From assembly GCF_001436375.1 (NCBI RefSeq), contig NZ_AZGA01000016.1, positions 62,001 through 126,000 on the forward strand: DNA of 64,000 bases, written 5' to 3'. Under the pieces are notes generated by a model. That model was not told the DNA's origin and did not search any database. It saw only the letters and a list, made by a program, of their open reading frames with translations. This stretch comes from Agrilactobacillus composti DSM 18527 = JCM 14202 (GTDB lineage: Bacteria; Bacillota; Bacilli; Lactobacillales; Lactobacillaceae). Numbering within the stretch: position 1 is the first letter of the stretch; each line of letters opens with the position of its first letter. This document shows, in pieces, positions 1-7,275 of this stretch. The position numbers and the translations under genes were made by a program.

Positions 1-705
1 AATTGGACTACCCCAACCTTTGTCCCCAACTTCAGAGAAGCCATATAATAAGCCCCCGAACCCTAAAGTCGATAATACAACTGAAAGAATATCCAAAGAT
101 GGATCAGATGTTTTCAATACTTTTTTCAACGTAAAGAATGAGGCCACAATCACTAAACCGGCAATTGGCAAAATCATGCCAAACAATGTCCGCCAAGTAT
201 AGTTGTCAATGACCCACCCTGATAACGTTGGACCGATAGCCGGCGCTAAACCAATAGCTAAACCCGCCATCCCCATGGCGGCACCACGGCGCTCTGGGGG
301 GAAAATCGATAAAGAAATCGTCTGCATTAAAGGCATGGACATCCCCACACCAATTGCTTCGACTAACCGGCCGATCAACAAAATAGAAAATGATGGTGCC
401 ACATAACATAGCCAAGTCCCGATAAAAAATACCGAGATAGCAAAGATATAGAGATACTTAGAGTTAAAACGATTGATCAAATAAGCGCTGACTGGAATCA
501 TGATCCCATTGACCAATAAAAAACCAGTAGTTAACCATTGAACCGTAGAAGTGGAGATATCGAATGCTTTCATTAAGGTTGGGTATGCGGTTGCCAACAG
601 TGTTTGGGTCAACACTGTGGTAAAAGTCCCAACAATAACAGTGATCAATAACAACATACGATTGTATGGTTTGCCATTGGCGTCGGTTACTTGTGTATTT
701 GCCAT
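1..705 (-). CDS. DHA2-type MFS multidrug efflux transporter, 3' end cut by window
   Basis: Membrane drug/H+ antiporter of the major facilitator superfamily, 14-TM EmrB/QacA-like (DHA2) group by inference. The 235 visible residues start MANTQVTDANGKPYNRM at 705, preceded by an AAGGG ribosome binding site. They hold about six hydrophobic helices and a motif-C-like stretch in helix 5 (AGLAIGLAPAIGPTLSGW), which is typical of antiporters. The open frame runs off the left edge, so the C-terminal half is missing because of the window, not because of a mutation. It is divergent from a MerR-family gene and shares a 149-bp control region with it. The substrate cannot be read from the sequence. Confidence 0.88.
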   Translation of the reverse strand, partial: MANTQVTDANGKPYNRMLLLITVIVGTFTTVLTQTLLATAYPTLMKAFDISTSTVQWLTTGFLLVNGIMIPVSAYLINRFNSKYLYIFAISVFFIGTWLCYVAPSFSILLIGRLVEAIGVGMSMPLMQTISLSIFPPERRGAAMGMAGLAIGLAPAIGPTLSGWVIDNYTWRTLFGMILPIAGLVIVASFFTLKKVLKTSDPSLDILSVVLSTLGFGGLLYGFSEVGDKGWGSPI

Positions 706-740
706 GAATTTTGCCCTTCTTTTCAAAAAGTCTGTTGATT

Positions 741-769
741 ACTATAATCCTTTCAGAAACCATTGTCAA
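741..769 (-). promoter_or_regulatory. Promoter of the MFS efflux gene
   Basis: On the minus strand there is a TTGACA -35 (764-769), a 17-bp spacer and a TATAGT -10 (741-746). The -35 lies inside the dyad described separately at 763-781, so a protein bound there would block this promoter. Confidence 0.6.
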
Positions 770-781
770 CCAGATTGACAA
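763..781. promoter_or_regulatory. Probable operator, GlnR-type dyad between MFS and merR
   Basis: Perfect inverted repeat TTGTCAA-CCAGA-TTGACAA. Its inner 17 bp fit the GlnR/TnrA consensus TGTNA-N7-TNACA exactly. It overlaps the -35 of the MFS promoter and lies just upstream of the merR -35. A second, weaker dyad (CAACTA, 8-bp gap, TAGTTG; 779-798) abuts it. The flanking MerR protein has a GlnR-like recognition region and is the natural candidate to bind here. GlnR itself cannot be excluded. Confidence 0.6.
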
Positions 782-795
782 CTAAATTACCCTAG

Positions 796-823
796 TTGAC
801 ATTAGTCGTAATTTAATTATAAT
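796..823 (+). promoter_or_regulatory. Promoter of the MerR-family gene
   Basis: TTGACA (796-801), a 16-bp spacer and TATAAT (818-823), about 30 bp upstream of the ATG. The 763-781 operator lies immediately upstream, which is consistent with autoregulation. Confidence 0.6.
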
Positions 824-854
824 AATTGGTAGCCATCCGAAGGGACCTAATCTT

Positions 855-1295
855 ATGAACGAAGTACTCCATTTTTCAATGTTTAACGATGAAAACTTCA
901 TCTTTGGCATTAGTGAGGCCAGTAAAATGACCAACGTTTCCACCCGCCAACTCCGCTATTGGGAAAAGCGGGGCTATATCAAATCACTCCCAAAACAAAC
1001 CGGCGAAAGCCGACAATATAGTTTTCGCACTTTAATTAAGATCATTGGCATAAAATACTTTTTAGATGAGGGCTATACGTTACAGGCAGCTTCGAAAAAA
1101 GTCATTCAGTATACCCAAAATGCCCATTTACTCAAACAATTTGTTCAGCAACGGTTTAAACGTCTTACTGAGATTGACGGCCTGCCAGCCATTGACTTGG
1201 GTAGTCCTGAAGAACATCCTGATCAAAAAATATACGGCATCATGGATCATGGCAATGCAAAAATCGTCATTCGCCCAACTGCTTTAGATGCATAA
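855..1295 (+). CDS. MerR-family transcriptional regulator (GlnR-like)
   Basis: 146-residue DNA-binding protein. Residues about 15-85 form a MerR winged helix (recognition region RQLRYWEKRGYI at 31-42, followed by a wing and the IGIKYFLDEGYT helix). A short C-terminal part of about 60 residues has no cysteine pattern that would suggest metal sensing. The size and the RQxRYxExxG core resemble GlnR/TnrA more than the drug-sensing BmrR type. It is divergent from the MFS efflux gene and probably represses both genes through the GlnR-type dyad between them. The ATG at 855 has an AAGGGAC ribosome binding site upstream. A convergent phosphatase gene follows beyond a hairpin. The inducer is unknown. 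Confidence 0.85.
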   Translation: MNEVLHFSMFNDENFIFGISEASKMTNVSTRQLRYWEKRGYIKSLPKQTGESRQYSFRTLIKIIGIKYFLDEGYTLQAASKKVIQYTQNAHLLKQFVQQRFKRLTEIDGLPAIDLGSPEEHPDQKIYGIMDHGNAKIVIRPTALDA

Positions 1296-1298
1296 AAA

Positions 1299-1335
1299 AA
1301 CCATAACTTGGTTAATTCACCAGCTATGGTTCTTT
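1299..1335. terminator. Bidirectional terminator between merR and LMW-PTP
   Basis: AACCATAACTTGG pairs imperfectly with CCAGCTATGGTT. A T-rich run follows on the plus side, and the A7 run upstream gives a U-tract for the minus strand. It separates two convergent genes. Confidence 0.7.
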
Positions 1336-1345
1336 TAGTGTTGTT

Positions 1346-1825
1346 TTAAACTTCGACTGTTAAATCTTCGCGGATCCGCGCCAGCCATTTGGGCAAAATA
1401 TCGGCTAATTCTTGATAAGTTCGTTTGAAATCATTGGTGTACCAAGGATCTGCAATTTCAAAGGTACGATTATCTGGTAACACTTCAGCGGCAAGATGGA
1501 TTTTTCGCTTCGTAACGTCATCAGGCGCCAAGCGTTCCAACGTGCTTATATTTTGAAAATCCATACCAATAATATAATCAGCTGCTTTAAAATCAGCTGC
1601 TTTAATTTTACGTGAAATGTGCGTCTTGCAAGGCACATTATGTGCCTTGAGTTCCTTAACGGCACCCAAGTGCATGGTATTGCCGGCCTCAAAGTTGGAG
1701 GTAGCCACCGAATCCACTTGAATCACGTCCGCTAAATGCGCTTGCTGCAACATCTGTTGGAACATTTTTTCAGCCATTGGGGAACGACAAATATTACCTA
1801 AACAAACAAATAATACGCGTGTCAT
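1346..1825 (-). CDS. Low-molecular-weight protein-tyrosine phosphatase
   Basis: Cytoplasmic phosphotyrosine phosphatase of the LMW-PTP family, 159 aa, a normal size. The N-terminal P-loop VCLGNICRSP carries nucleophile C8 and R14 (CX5R), and the general-acid motif DPWY is at about 126-129. The frame is open upstream to 1870, but the ATG at 1825 has a strong AAAGGAGA ribosome binding site and starts directly at the P-loop strand (MTRVLFVC), so it is preferred. Two inverted repeats lie upstream (1846-1889). The substrate is unknown; family members act on tyrosine kinases, exopolysaccharide control proteins or arginine phosphate. Confidence 0.92.
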   Translation of the reverse strand: MTRVLFVCLGNICRSPMAEKMFQQMLQQAHLADVIQVDSVATSNFEAGNTMHLGAVKELKAHNVPCKTHISRKIKAADFKAADYIIGMDFQNISTLERLAPDDVTKRKIHLAAEVLPDNRTFEIADPWYTNDFKRTYQELADILPKWLARIREDLTVEV

Positions 1826-1845
1826 TTTGATCTCCTTTGCATGTT

Positions 1846-1889
1846 GTGTCGCCTTTGCGACACTTATCATCGTGTAATAATAACACGAT
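1846..1889. promoter_or_regulatory. Two consecutive perfect dyads upstream of LMW-PTP
   Basis: GTGTCGC-CTTT-GCGACAC (1846-1863) is followed by ATCGTGT-AATAATA-ACACGAT (1869-1889). On the minus strand the second dyad contains a TATTAT element with TTTACT 16 bp upstream, so it may be an operator over the -10. The first would form a hairpin in the 5' leader just before the ribosome binding site. Confidence 0.45.
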
Positions 1890-1959
1890 ACGTGAAAAAG
1901 TAAACAGCTTTGAAATTAATTTTTTACCATGTTCCTCAGCTAACTCTAATGCAATAGAT

Positions 1960-1988
1960 TTGTGACCTAACCTAATGTTTTGTATACT
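1960..1988 (+). promoter_or_regulatory. Promoter of the DUF2252 gene
   Basis: TTGTGA (1960-1965), a 17-bp spacer and TATACT (1983-1988), preceded by an extended -10 TG. It lies 32 bp before the start codon. Confidence 0.55.
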
Positions 1989-2020
1989 AGGCTTTAAAAA
2001 CAAAGTGAAGCGAGAATCTT

Positions 2021-3385
2021 ATGAGAAAAGGCTATAATTTAGCACGTGTTCAAGTTCAACAAACCATCGCAGAACTCAAAGAAGATGGCCAACAACAGGC
2101 GAAGTTCGTCCCCTATGATCAACTAGCCAGCTATCAATTTAAAAACCGGGATAGTTTAAGAATTATGGGCCGGGTTCGGGAAATGTTGATTCCTGAATTA
2201 ATTCCCCTGCGAAATCAACGCATGTTGGCCAGTAAATTCGCATTTTTCCGGGGCAGTGTTGAATTGATGGATTATGACTTAGTCCATGGGACCAACACTG
2301 GTTTACCCGCAATCATCTGTGGGGATGCGCACATTGGTAATTTCGGCTTTTTTGCCTCTCCTGAACGCCAATTGTTATTTGATTTAAATGATTTCGACGA
2401 AGCCGGTATTAATTTTTGGGAGTGGGATTTAAAGCGCCTACTGGTCAGTATTCTATTAGCCGGCGAAAATAACGGCTTTGATGCTGATAAGTTGGCCAAA
2501 CTGTTACTGAAAACCAGCAAAGAATACCGCAAAGGTTTGCAAAATGTTTTCGAAATTTCAGCGTTAGATCGCTATTATCCCAAACACAGTATCAATCAAT
2601 TGATAACCGTCGTAGATGACGATGATAACCGGGAATTATTACAAAAAATCATTGCCAAAGCCCAAGAACATAACTCTGAACAGGTGGTAGCAAAATTCAC
2701 CGAAACAGATAAAATGGGCCGGACATTCTTCAAGGAAAATGCCCCTAAATCGGTTCGACCTAAAAATGCCGTGATCAAGCAATTGACTAAACAATTTGCC
2801 CAATACCGGGCTACTGTCCGCCCAGATGTGGCTTTATTGTTATCTTCTTACCACTTTACGGATGTGATTCGTCATAGCGTAGGGGTTGGGAGTTTTGGCA
2901 CGCTATGTTACTTGATTCTCTTGACCAATATTGATGGCAGTCACTTGGTCTTACAAGTCAAAGAAGCCCTCCCGGCCCGTAAATTACGGGCCACCAACCA
3001 TGCCAGTTTAACCTTAGAACTAGAAGCCTCCCAGGGTCAGCGCATCATTGACTGTCAAAAAATATTGCAGTCGGCTTCAGATCCCTTTTTGGGTTACTTC
3101 CAAACTCAAAACAAAAGCTTTTATGTCCGCCAATTTCGGGATATGAAAGAATCAATTGATTTAACGAAATTAAACTGGCAGCAGTTTAAGACCTATGTGA
3201 AAACTTGTGCCTTGATCCTCGCCAATGCCCATAGTCAAAGTCCTAGAAGTGCAGCTATTTTAGGCTACGTGGCTGCTGGCAAAGCCTTCGATGAAGCCAT
3301 TGCCACATGGGCCAAAAGCTACGTGCAACAGGTTTCAGCAGATTATGCCGTCTTCCAAAACGAGTTTGGCAAAGCCCAGGGTTAA
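2021..3385 (+). CDS. DUF2252 family protein (kinase-like fold predicted)
   Basis: 454-residue cytoplasmic protein of the DUF2252 family. Signature blocks are FAFFRG (73-78), CGDAHIGNFG (100-109) and DLNDFDE (121-127). They resemble the catalytic-loop HGD..N and metal-binding D-x-D motifs of aminoglycoside-phosphotransferase-like kinases, a relationship proposed for the family; the biochemical function is not known. The start at 2021 has only a weak ribosome binding site (AAGCGAG), but a good promoter lies 32 bp upstream and the protein is full length. It stands alone, with its own promoter and terminator. Confidence 0.85.
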   Translation: MRKGYNLARVQVQQTIAELKEDGQQQAKFVPYDQLASYQFKNRDSLRIMGRVREMLIPELIPLRNQRMLASKFAFFRGSVELMDYDLVHGTNTGLPAIICGDAHIGNFGFFASPERQLLFDLNDFDEAGINFWEWDLKRLLVSILLAGENNGFDADKLAKLLLKTSKEYRKGLQNVFEISALDRYYPKHSINQLITVVDDDDNRELLQKIIAKAQEHNSEQVVAKFTETDKMGRTFFKENAPKSVRPKNAVIKQLTKQFAQYRATVRPDVALLLSSYHFTDVIRHSVGVGSFGTLCYLILLTNIDGSHLVLQVKEALPARKLRATNHASLTLELEASQGQRIIDCQKILQSASDPFLGYFQTQNKSFYVRQFRDMKESIDLTKLNWQQFKTYVKTCALILANAHSQSPRSAAILGYVAAGKAFDEAIATWAKSYVQQVSADYAVFQNEFGKAQG

Positions 3386-3386
3386 A

Positions 3387-3430
3387 AAAGAGACATCGTC
3401 AGCGAAAAACTGGTGGTGTCTCTTTGCTAT
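3387..3430 (+). terminator. Terminator after the DUF2252 gene
   Basis: AAAGAGACA (3387-3395) pairs with TGTCTCTTT (3417-3425), followed by a T-rich tail. Confidence 0.7.
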
Positions 3431-3431
3431 T

Positions 3432-3689
3432 TTAAAAACTTGTGATAAAGTCCTTAACGGCCCGGAAGAGCGGTCTTCTTTGCTTTGTGGGCAATCCAAT
3501 TGGCTGTTCAGCCAGCCCCCCGCACGGCGCAGGTTCTGAAATGTCCACTCGGGACGTATAACGAACTTGCTGAATACGATAGGCGATATCATCCAAGTTC
3601 AAAGCCGTATGCCATTGAACCAGATCAAACCGACAGCTGAGACAATGCTGATTGCTGAGATTCAAAGTACCGCATTTTGGACATTTCAT
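3432..3689 (-). CDS. Small zinc-ribbon protein, function unknown
   Basis: 85-residue protein starting MKCPKCGTLNLSNQHCLSCR: two CxxC knuckles (C3/C6 and C16/C19) form a plausible N-terminal zinc ribbon. The rest is not recognised; it has a Pro/Gly-rich middle and a short basic C-terminus. The start at 3689 is supported by GGAGG eight bases upstream, while the in-frame codon further upstream overlaps that site. It is convergent with the DUF2252 gene. The good ribosome binding site and zinc ribbon argue for a real gene; the low-complexity second half lowers confidence. Confidence 0.62.
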   Translation of the reverse strand: MKCPKCGTLNLSNQHCLSCRFDLVQWHTALNLDDIAYRIQQVRYTSRVDISEPAPCGGLAEQPIGLPTKQRRPLFRAVKDFITSF

Positions 3690-3800
3690 AGTGATTACCT
3701 CCACTTAAATAATTGTTTAATCTAATTATAAGAGGTTGTCCAAAAGTTTAATAGGTCGCTGACTAAATCCCTTACAGGACTGGTGTTTTGACTGATTTTG

Positions 3801-5483
3801 TTAAATAACGTCATTTATTTTATCCTTGAAGTTTTGGCGCAATTTGACTTGGGCGCTCACTTCTGATGTCATGGCTAGTGTTGTCGCTTCAGACCAATTA
3901 AAGTAACGCCGCATCTCAGCAATGACCGCTGGCGTAATGGCTTGCATATGGGCATAATCAAACAATAATTCGCCACTGCGCCGCAGTAAAAAGTCAATTG
4001 GTCGCAAAACTAATTCATTTTCTAAACCATAATGCAGCTGCCCATAATCCAGTGGCGATAAGGTGGTATCGGCGCTGGCGGCTTGCTTCACAAAATCAAA
4101 AACTGCGTCCGCATTCGTGCCATAATGGGCCACAACTACCTTAGCTTGTGCTTTAGTCAGCCCAGCAGCAACACCACGACCGATGGCACTATAAGCATAG
4201 ACTTTAAAGCCATCACTGCCTAGCGGATCTCCACCAGCAAGGGGTAAGTGTTTGGTTTGTGTGGGCTGATAGCGATAACTTGAATCAGCGGTGGCAATAT
4301 CTTTAGCAACCTTATCCATAATTTTTTCAGCCATTTTGCGATAACCGGTCAGCTTACCCCCAGCAATGGAATAAAGACCAGATTCAGAGTGAAATATTTC
4401 ATCTTTTCGAGAAATTTCTGAAGGTGATTTACCAGCTTCTTGAATCAATGGCCGCACGCCGGCCCAAGCGGATTCCACATCATCAAAGGTCAGCGGCGTA
4501 ATGTCAAACATGCCGTTGACTGCGTCCAAAATATAAGTCACATCACGGGCATCAATCGTGGGTTCTTTAGGATCCTTGGTCCAAGTGGTATCTGTCGTGC
4601 CAAAATACGTTTTTCCAGCCCGAGGAATAGCAAACATCATGCGCTTATCCTTAAAAGGGGTATCGAAGAACACAGCATTATGCAAAGGAAACTTGGCACT
4701 GTCTACAACTAAATGGACCCCCTTGGTTAAATGCAAGTGTTTACCAGCATCAGAGCCATCCAGCTTGCGAATGGTATCCACCCAAGGTCCCGCCGCATTA
4801 ATGACTCTTCTAGCATGGATCACCCCAGAATCACCGGTGATTTGATCCACAAATACCACACCATCCACTTGTCCGGCCACATTATAAGTCAGCTCGGTAG
4901 CTTTTACATAATTGGCTACAAGTGCGCCCTTAGCGTGAGCTTTTTTGATGACTTCAATTACCAAACGAGCATCGTCGGTACGGTACTCTACGTATACACC
5001 AGCCCCGAGTAAGCCCTTAGCTTTCAAGTAGGGTTCACGGATCAAGGCTTGATTGGCATTTAACATAAATTTGCGTTCATTCTTTTTAACCTGCGCCAAA
5101 TGATCGTAAACATCTAATCCTAAAGCAGTGGTGGCTTTGCCAAAAGTCCCATTTTTATAAAAGGGCAACATCATCCATACCGGTGTCGTCACATGAGGCG
5201 CATTTTCATAAACAATTGCCCGCTCAGAACCAACCTCAGCCACTTCATGCACCGCCAGTTGCTTTAAATAGCGTAAACCACCGTGAACCAGCTTGGTGGA
5301 GCGGCTGGATGTCCCAGCAGCAAAGTCTTGCATTTCAATTAAGCCTGTCTTTAACCCCCGTGTCTGGGCGTCTAAACTAATGCCGGCACCAGTGATACCA
5401 CCGCCGATAACCAACACATCCAGCGGGTCTGCTTGCATTTGGGCTAAATCGGCCCGCCGCGTCTTGTGATTTAATTTTGTCAT
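3801..5483 (-). CDS. glpO: FAD-dependent glycerol-3-phosphate oxidase/dehydrogenase
   Basis: Oxidises glycerol-3-phosphate to dihydroxyacetone phosphate at the membrane face, either producing H2O2 (GlpO) or passing electrons to a quinone (GlpD). The 560-residue protein has the FAD dinucleotide fold VIGGGITGAGIS (25-36), the SSRSTKLVHGGLRYL block and a C-terminal DAO domain. It lacks the extra length of streptococcal GlpO (about 608 aa), so oxidase versus dehydrogenase is not settled; lactobacilli without a respiratory chain usually use it as an oxidase. The ATG at 5483 has GGAGG seven bases upstream; the frame open to 5504 overlaps that site. A cre-like site at 5507-5520 predicts catabolite control. 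No glpK or glpF is adjacent. Confidence 0.9.
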   Translation of the reverse strand: MTKLNHKTRRADLAQMQADPLDVLVIGGGITGAGISLDAQTRGLKTGLIEMQDFAAGTSSRSTKLVHGGLRYLKQLAVHEVAEVGSERAIVYENAPHVTTPVWMMLPFYKNGTFGKATTALGLDVYDHLAQVKKNERKFMLNANQALIREPYLKAKGLLGAGVYVEYRTDDARLVIEVIKKAHAKGALVANYVKATELTYNVAGQVDGVVFVDQITGDSGVIHARRVINAAGPWVDTIRKLDGSDAGKHLHLTKGVHLVVDSAKFPLHNAVFFDTPFKDKRMMFAIPRAGKTYFGTTDTTWTKDPKEPTIDARDVTYILDAVNGMFDITPLTFDDVESAWAGVRPLIQEAGKSPSEISRKDEIFHSESGLYSIAGGKLTGYRKMAEKIMDKVAKDIATADSSYRYQPTQTKHLPLAGGDPLGSDGFKVYAYSAIGRGVAAGLTKAQAKVVVAHYGTNADAVFDFVKQAASADTTLSPLDYGQLHYGLENELVLRPIDFLLRRSGELLFDYAHMQAITPAVIAEMRRYFNWSEATTLAMTSEVSAQVKLRQNFKDKINDVI

Positions 5484-5506
5484 TGCAAAGCCTCCAATCC
5501 ACATTA

Positions 5507-5520
5507 AGAAAACGATTACT
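5507..5520. promoter_or_regulatory. cre-like site upstream of glpO
   Basis: AGAAAACGATTACT matches the CcpA consensus WGWAANCGNTNWCW at every position. It lies 24 bp before the glpO start, downstream of a candidate -10, which is a position suited to repression. Confidence 0.55.
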
Positions 5521-5570
5521 ACTTATATCGTATCAGTTCCCGGCAAAAAAACAATTAATCCGCTGCCCAT

Positions 5571-5639
5571 ATAAAAAATATTTTTTATAAAAATTAATTT
5601 TTAGAAAGTATTGTATTATTTCTCTAATGATTTTATAAT
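5571..5639 (+). promoter_or_regulatory. Promoter of the ECF S-component gene with upstream AT palindromes
   Basis: TTGTAT (5611-5616), a 17-bp spacer and TATAAT (5634-5639). Two perfect AT-only palindromes lie directly upstream: 18 bp at 5571-5588 and 14 bp at 5589-5602. They could act as UP elements or as a divergent control site shared with glpO. Confidence 0.5.
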
Positions 5640-5666
5640 TAATACATTACTTTGGGGGTGTTTTAT

Positions 5667-6230
5667 TTGACAGAGAATCAAGGCAATTTACGCCGTTTGA
5701 TTCAAACCGCATTATTTGCCGCATTATGTTATATTTTTGCACTATTTCAATTTAGGATCCCAGCACCTGTGGGCCACCCTTTCGTGGACTTAGGGTTTAC
5801 CTTTGTGGCGTTAGGCGGCCTTTTATTAGGCTGGCGTTACGGCTGTTTAGCCGGTGTCATTGGTCTTGGGTTATTTGATTTAACCCAAGGCTATGCCAAT
5901 CACGCCTACCTCACAGTACTAGAAGTGATCGTCTTAGTGACCGTTGTTTACTTGATTGCTAAGGCCGTCTCACACCTGAATAGCGTCACAGCCATTATTA
6001 TTATTGCGCTCTTTGCTGGCGTCACCAAAGGCGTGACTGGTTACTTCCGATATGTGACCGAGGGTTTGGTGGACTTTGGTTTGACCGTTCCCCGAGCTTT
6101 ACAACAGGCATTGGTGAGCTTTCCAGCTGATGTGATCACCGGCTTATTGATGGTCATTGCCTTACCGGTTATTTATTTAGCGCTACGACCGGTTTTAAAG
6201 CGCACGGGCATGACCACAAACCTTCATTAA
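5667..6230 (+). CDS. ECF transporter S component, substrate unknown
   Basis: Substrate-binding membrane subunit of an energy-coupling-factor vitamin/micronutrient importer, 187 aa with about six TM helices. The N-terminal basic segment and first helix (RRLIQTALFAALCYIFALF), then PVGHPFVDLGFTFVALG and a Gly-rich loop, match the COG4720-like S-component group. The TTG at 5667 is chosen because GGGGGTG lies six bases upstream; the codon at 5652 would overlap that site. No EcfA/EcfT genes are nearby, so it would dock on a shared ECF module (group II ECF). Pathway and substrate cannot be read from the neighbours. Confidence 0.75.
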   Translation: MTENQGNLRRLIQTALFAALCYIFALFQFRIPAPVGHPFVDLGFTFVALGGLLLGWRYGCLAGVIGLGLFDLTQGYANHAYLTVLEVIVLVTVVYLIAKAVSHLNSVTAIIIIALFAGVTKGVTGYFRYVTEGLVDFGLTVPRALQQALVSFPADVITGLLMVIALPVIYLALRPVLKRTGMTTNLH

Positions 6231-6243
6231 AATACGCTAAGTG

Positions 6244-6279
6244 TACCTTATTCGTGTTTAGGATAAGGTATTTTTTTAT
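6244..6279 (+). terminator. Terminator after the ECF S component
   Basis: TACCTTATTC pairs with GGATAAGGTA (one mismatch), followed by TTTTTTTAT. Confidence 0.8.
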
Positions 6280-6302
6280 GCATTTTGACCTAGGTCACTG
6301 CG

Positions 6303-6331
6303 TTGACAATAAGTTAGTAAAATGCTATCGT
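6303..6331 (+). promoter_or_regulatory. Promoter of the amino acid ABC importer operon
   Basis: TTGACA (6303-6308), a 17-bp spacer and TATCGT (6326-6331), leading into a short leader before the lipoprotein gene. Confidence 0.6.
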
Positions 6332-6381
6332 TTACTACTGTGCGTAGGTGTCAAGTCAAAATATTAAGGGTGAATAATATA

Positions 6382-7194
6382 ATGAAAAAATTACTAAAAG
6401 TTGTTAGTTTGTTAGCACTATCCGTGGGACTCGTCGGCGCATTAAGCGCCTGTGGCAATGCTCAAAAAACCACAAAAAGTTCGGATTACACTTCTGAACT
6501 AAAAAATAAAAATAAATTAACCATTGGTTTAGAAGGTACGTTTGCCCCTTACTCTTATCGGGAAAATGGCAAGCTGACTGGTTTAGAAGTTGATTTAGGC
6601 AAAGCCGTTGCTAAAAAATTGAATGTTAAAGCCGAATTTGTACCCACGCAATGGGATTCTTTGATCGCCGGATTGGGCAGTAAAAAATTTGATATGGTTT
6701 TAAATAATATTACCGTCACCCCTGAACGCCAAAAACAATACATCTTCTCTACTTCTTATATCTACTCAAGAAGCGTGTTGATCACTAAAAAAGATAATAC
6801 TAGCATTAAGTCGATCAACGACGTGAAAGGTAAAAAGTTAGCTGAAGGCACAGGTACCAATAATGCCGATACTGCTGAAAAGTTTGGTGCTGAAGTTACA
6901 CCTTCAAACGCCTTTGAAAATTCTTTAGCTTTGGTGCGCCAAGGCCGGGTTGAAGGCACTATTAATTCCAGAGAAGCTTACTTGGCTTATATTAAAGAAA
7001 ATGGCGCCAAAGACTTAAAATATCAACTGATCCCTACGGATAAAGTACCAGCTGCTAAAATTTCCGCGATGTTCAATAAACAATCACCAGCCCTGCAAAA
7101 GAAAGTCAATCAAGCTTTGAAGTCTTTACGGGCTGATGGCACGTTAACAAAATTGTCCCAAAAGTACTTTGGTGAAGATATTACCAAGAACTAG
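6382..7194 (+). CDS. Amino acid ABC transporter substrate-binding lipoprotein
   Basis: Family-3 solute-binding lipoprotein, 270 aa, which captures a polar amino acid outside the cell for the permease and ATPase that follow. It has a signal peptide MKKLLKVVSLLALSVG with lipobox LSAC (C24 lipidated), then a two-lobe SBP_bac_3 domain (GLEGTFAPYSYRENGKLTG, later NNITVTPERQ). The order SBP-permease-ATPase and the general resemblance suggest a TcyABC-type cystine importer, but specificity is inferred. The ATG at 6382 has AAGGGTG upstream; earlier in-frame codons would place non-signal sequence first. A terminator-like hairpin separates it from the permease. Confidence 0.88.
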   Translation: MKKLLKVVSLLALSVGLVGALSACGNAQKTTKSSDYTSELKNKNKLTIGLEGTFAPYSYRENGKLTGLEVDLGKAVAKKLNVKAEFVPTQWDSLIAGLGSKKFDMVLNNITVTPERQKQYIFSTSYIYSRSVLITKKDNTSIKSINDVKGKKLAEGTGTNNADTAEKFGAEVTPSNAFENSLALVRQGRVEGTINSREAYLAYIKENGAKDLKYQLIPTDKVPAAKISAMFNKQSPALQKKVNQALKSLRADGTLTKLSQKYFGEDITKN

Positions 7195-7227
7195 CAATTA
7201 ACCGGCAAAACCGGCTGAATATTCCTT

Positions 7228-7262
7228 AAGGTTGGCTTTGATAATGCCAACCTTTTATTTTA
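7228..7262 (+). terminator. Intra-operon hairpin after the binding-protein gene
   Basis: AAGGTTGGC (7228-7236) pairs with GCCAACCTT (7246-7254), followed by TTATTTT. Probably a partial terminator or mRNA-protecting hairpin that lets the binding protein be made in excess over the membrane subunits. Confidence 0.65.
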
Positions 7263-7275
7263 GGAGGTTTTTAAT

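Noticed and set aside
206..781. Open frames of 69 and 105 codons on the minus strand over the MFS gene
   Set aside because: They are out-of-frame shadows; the true frame reads MANTQVTDANG from 705 through the left edge and gives a continuous transporter sequence.
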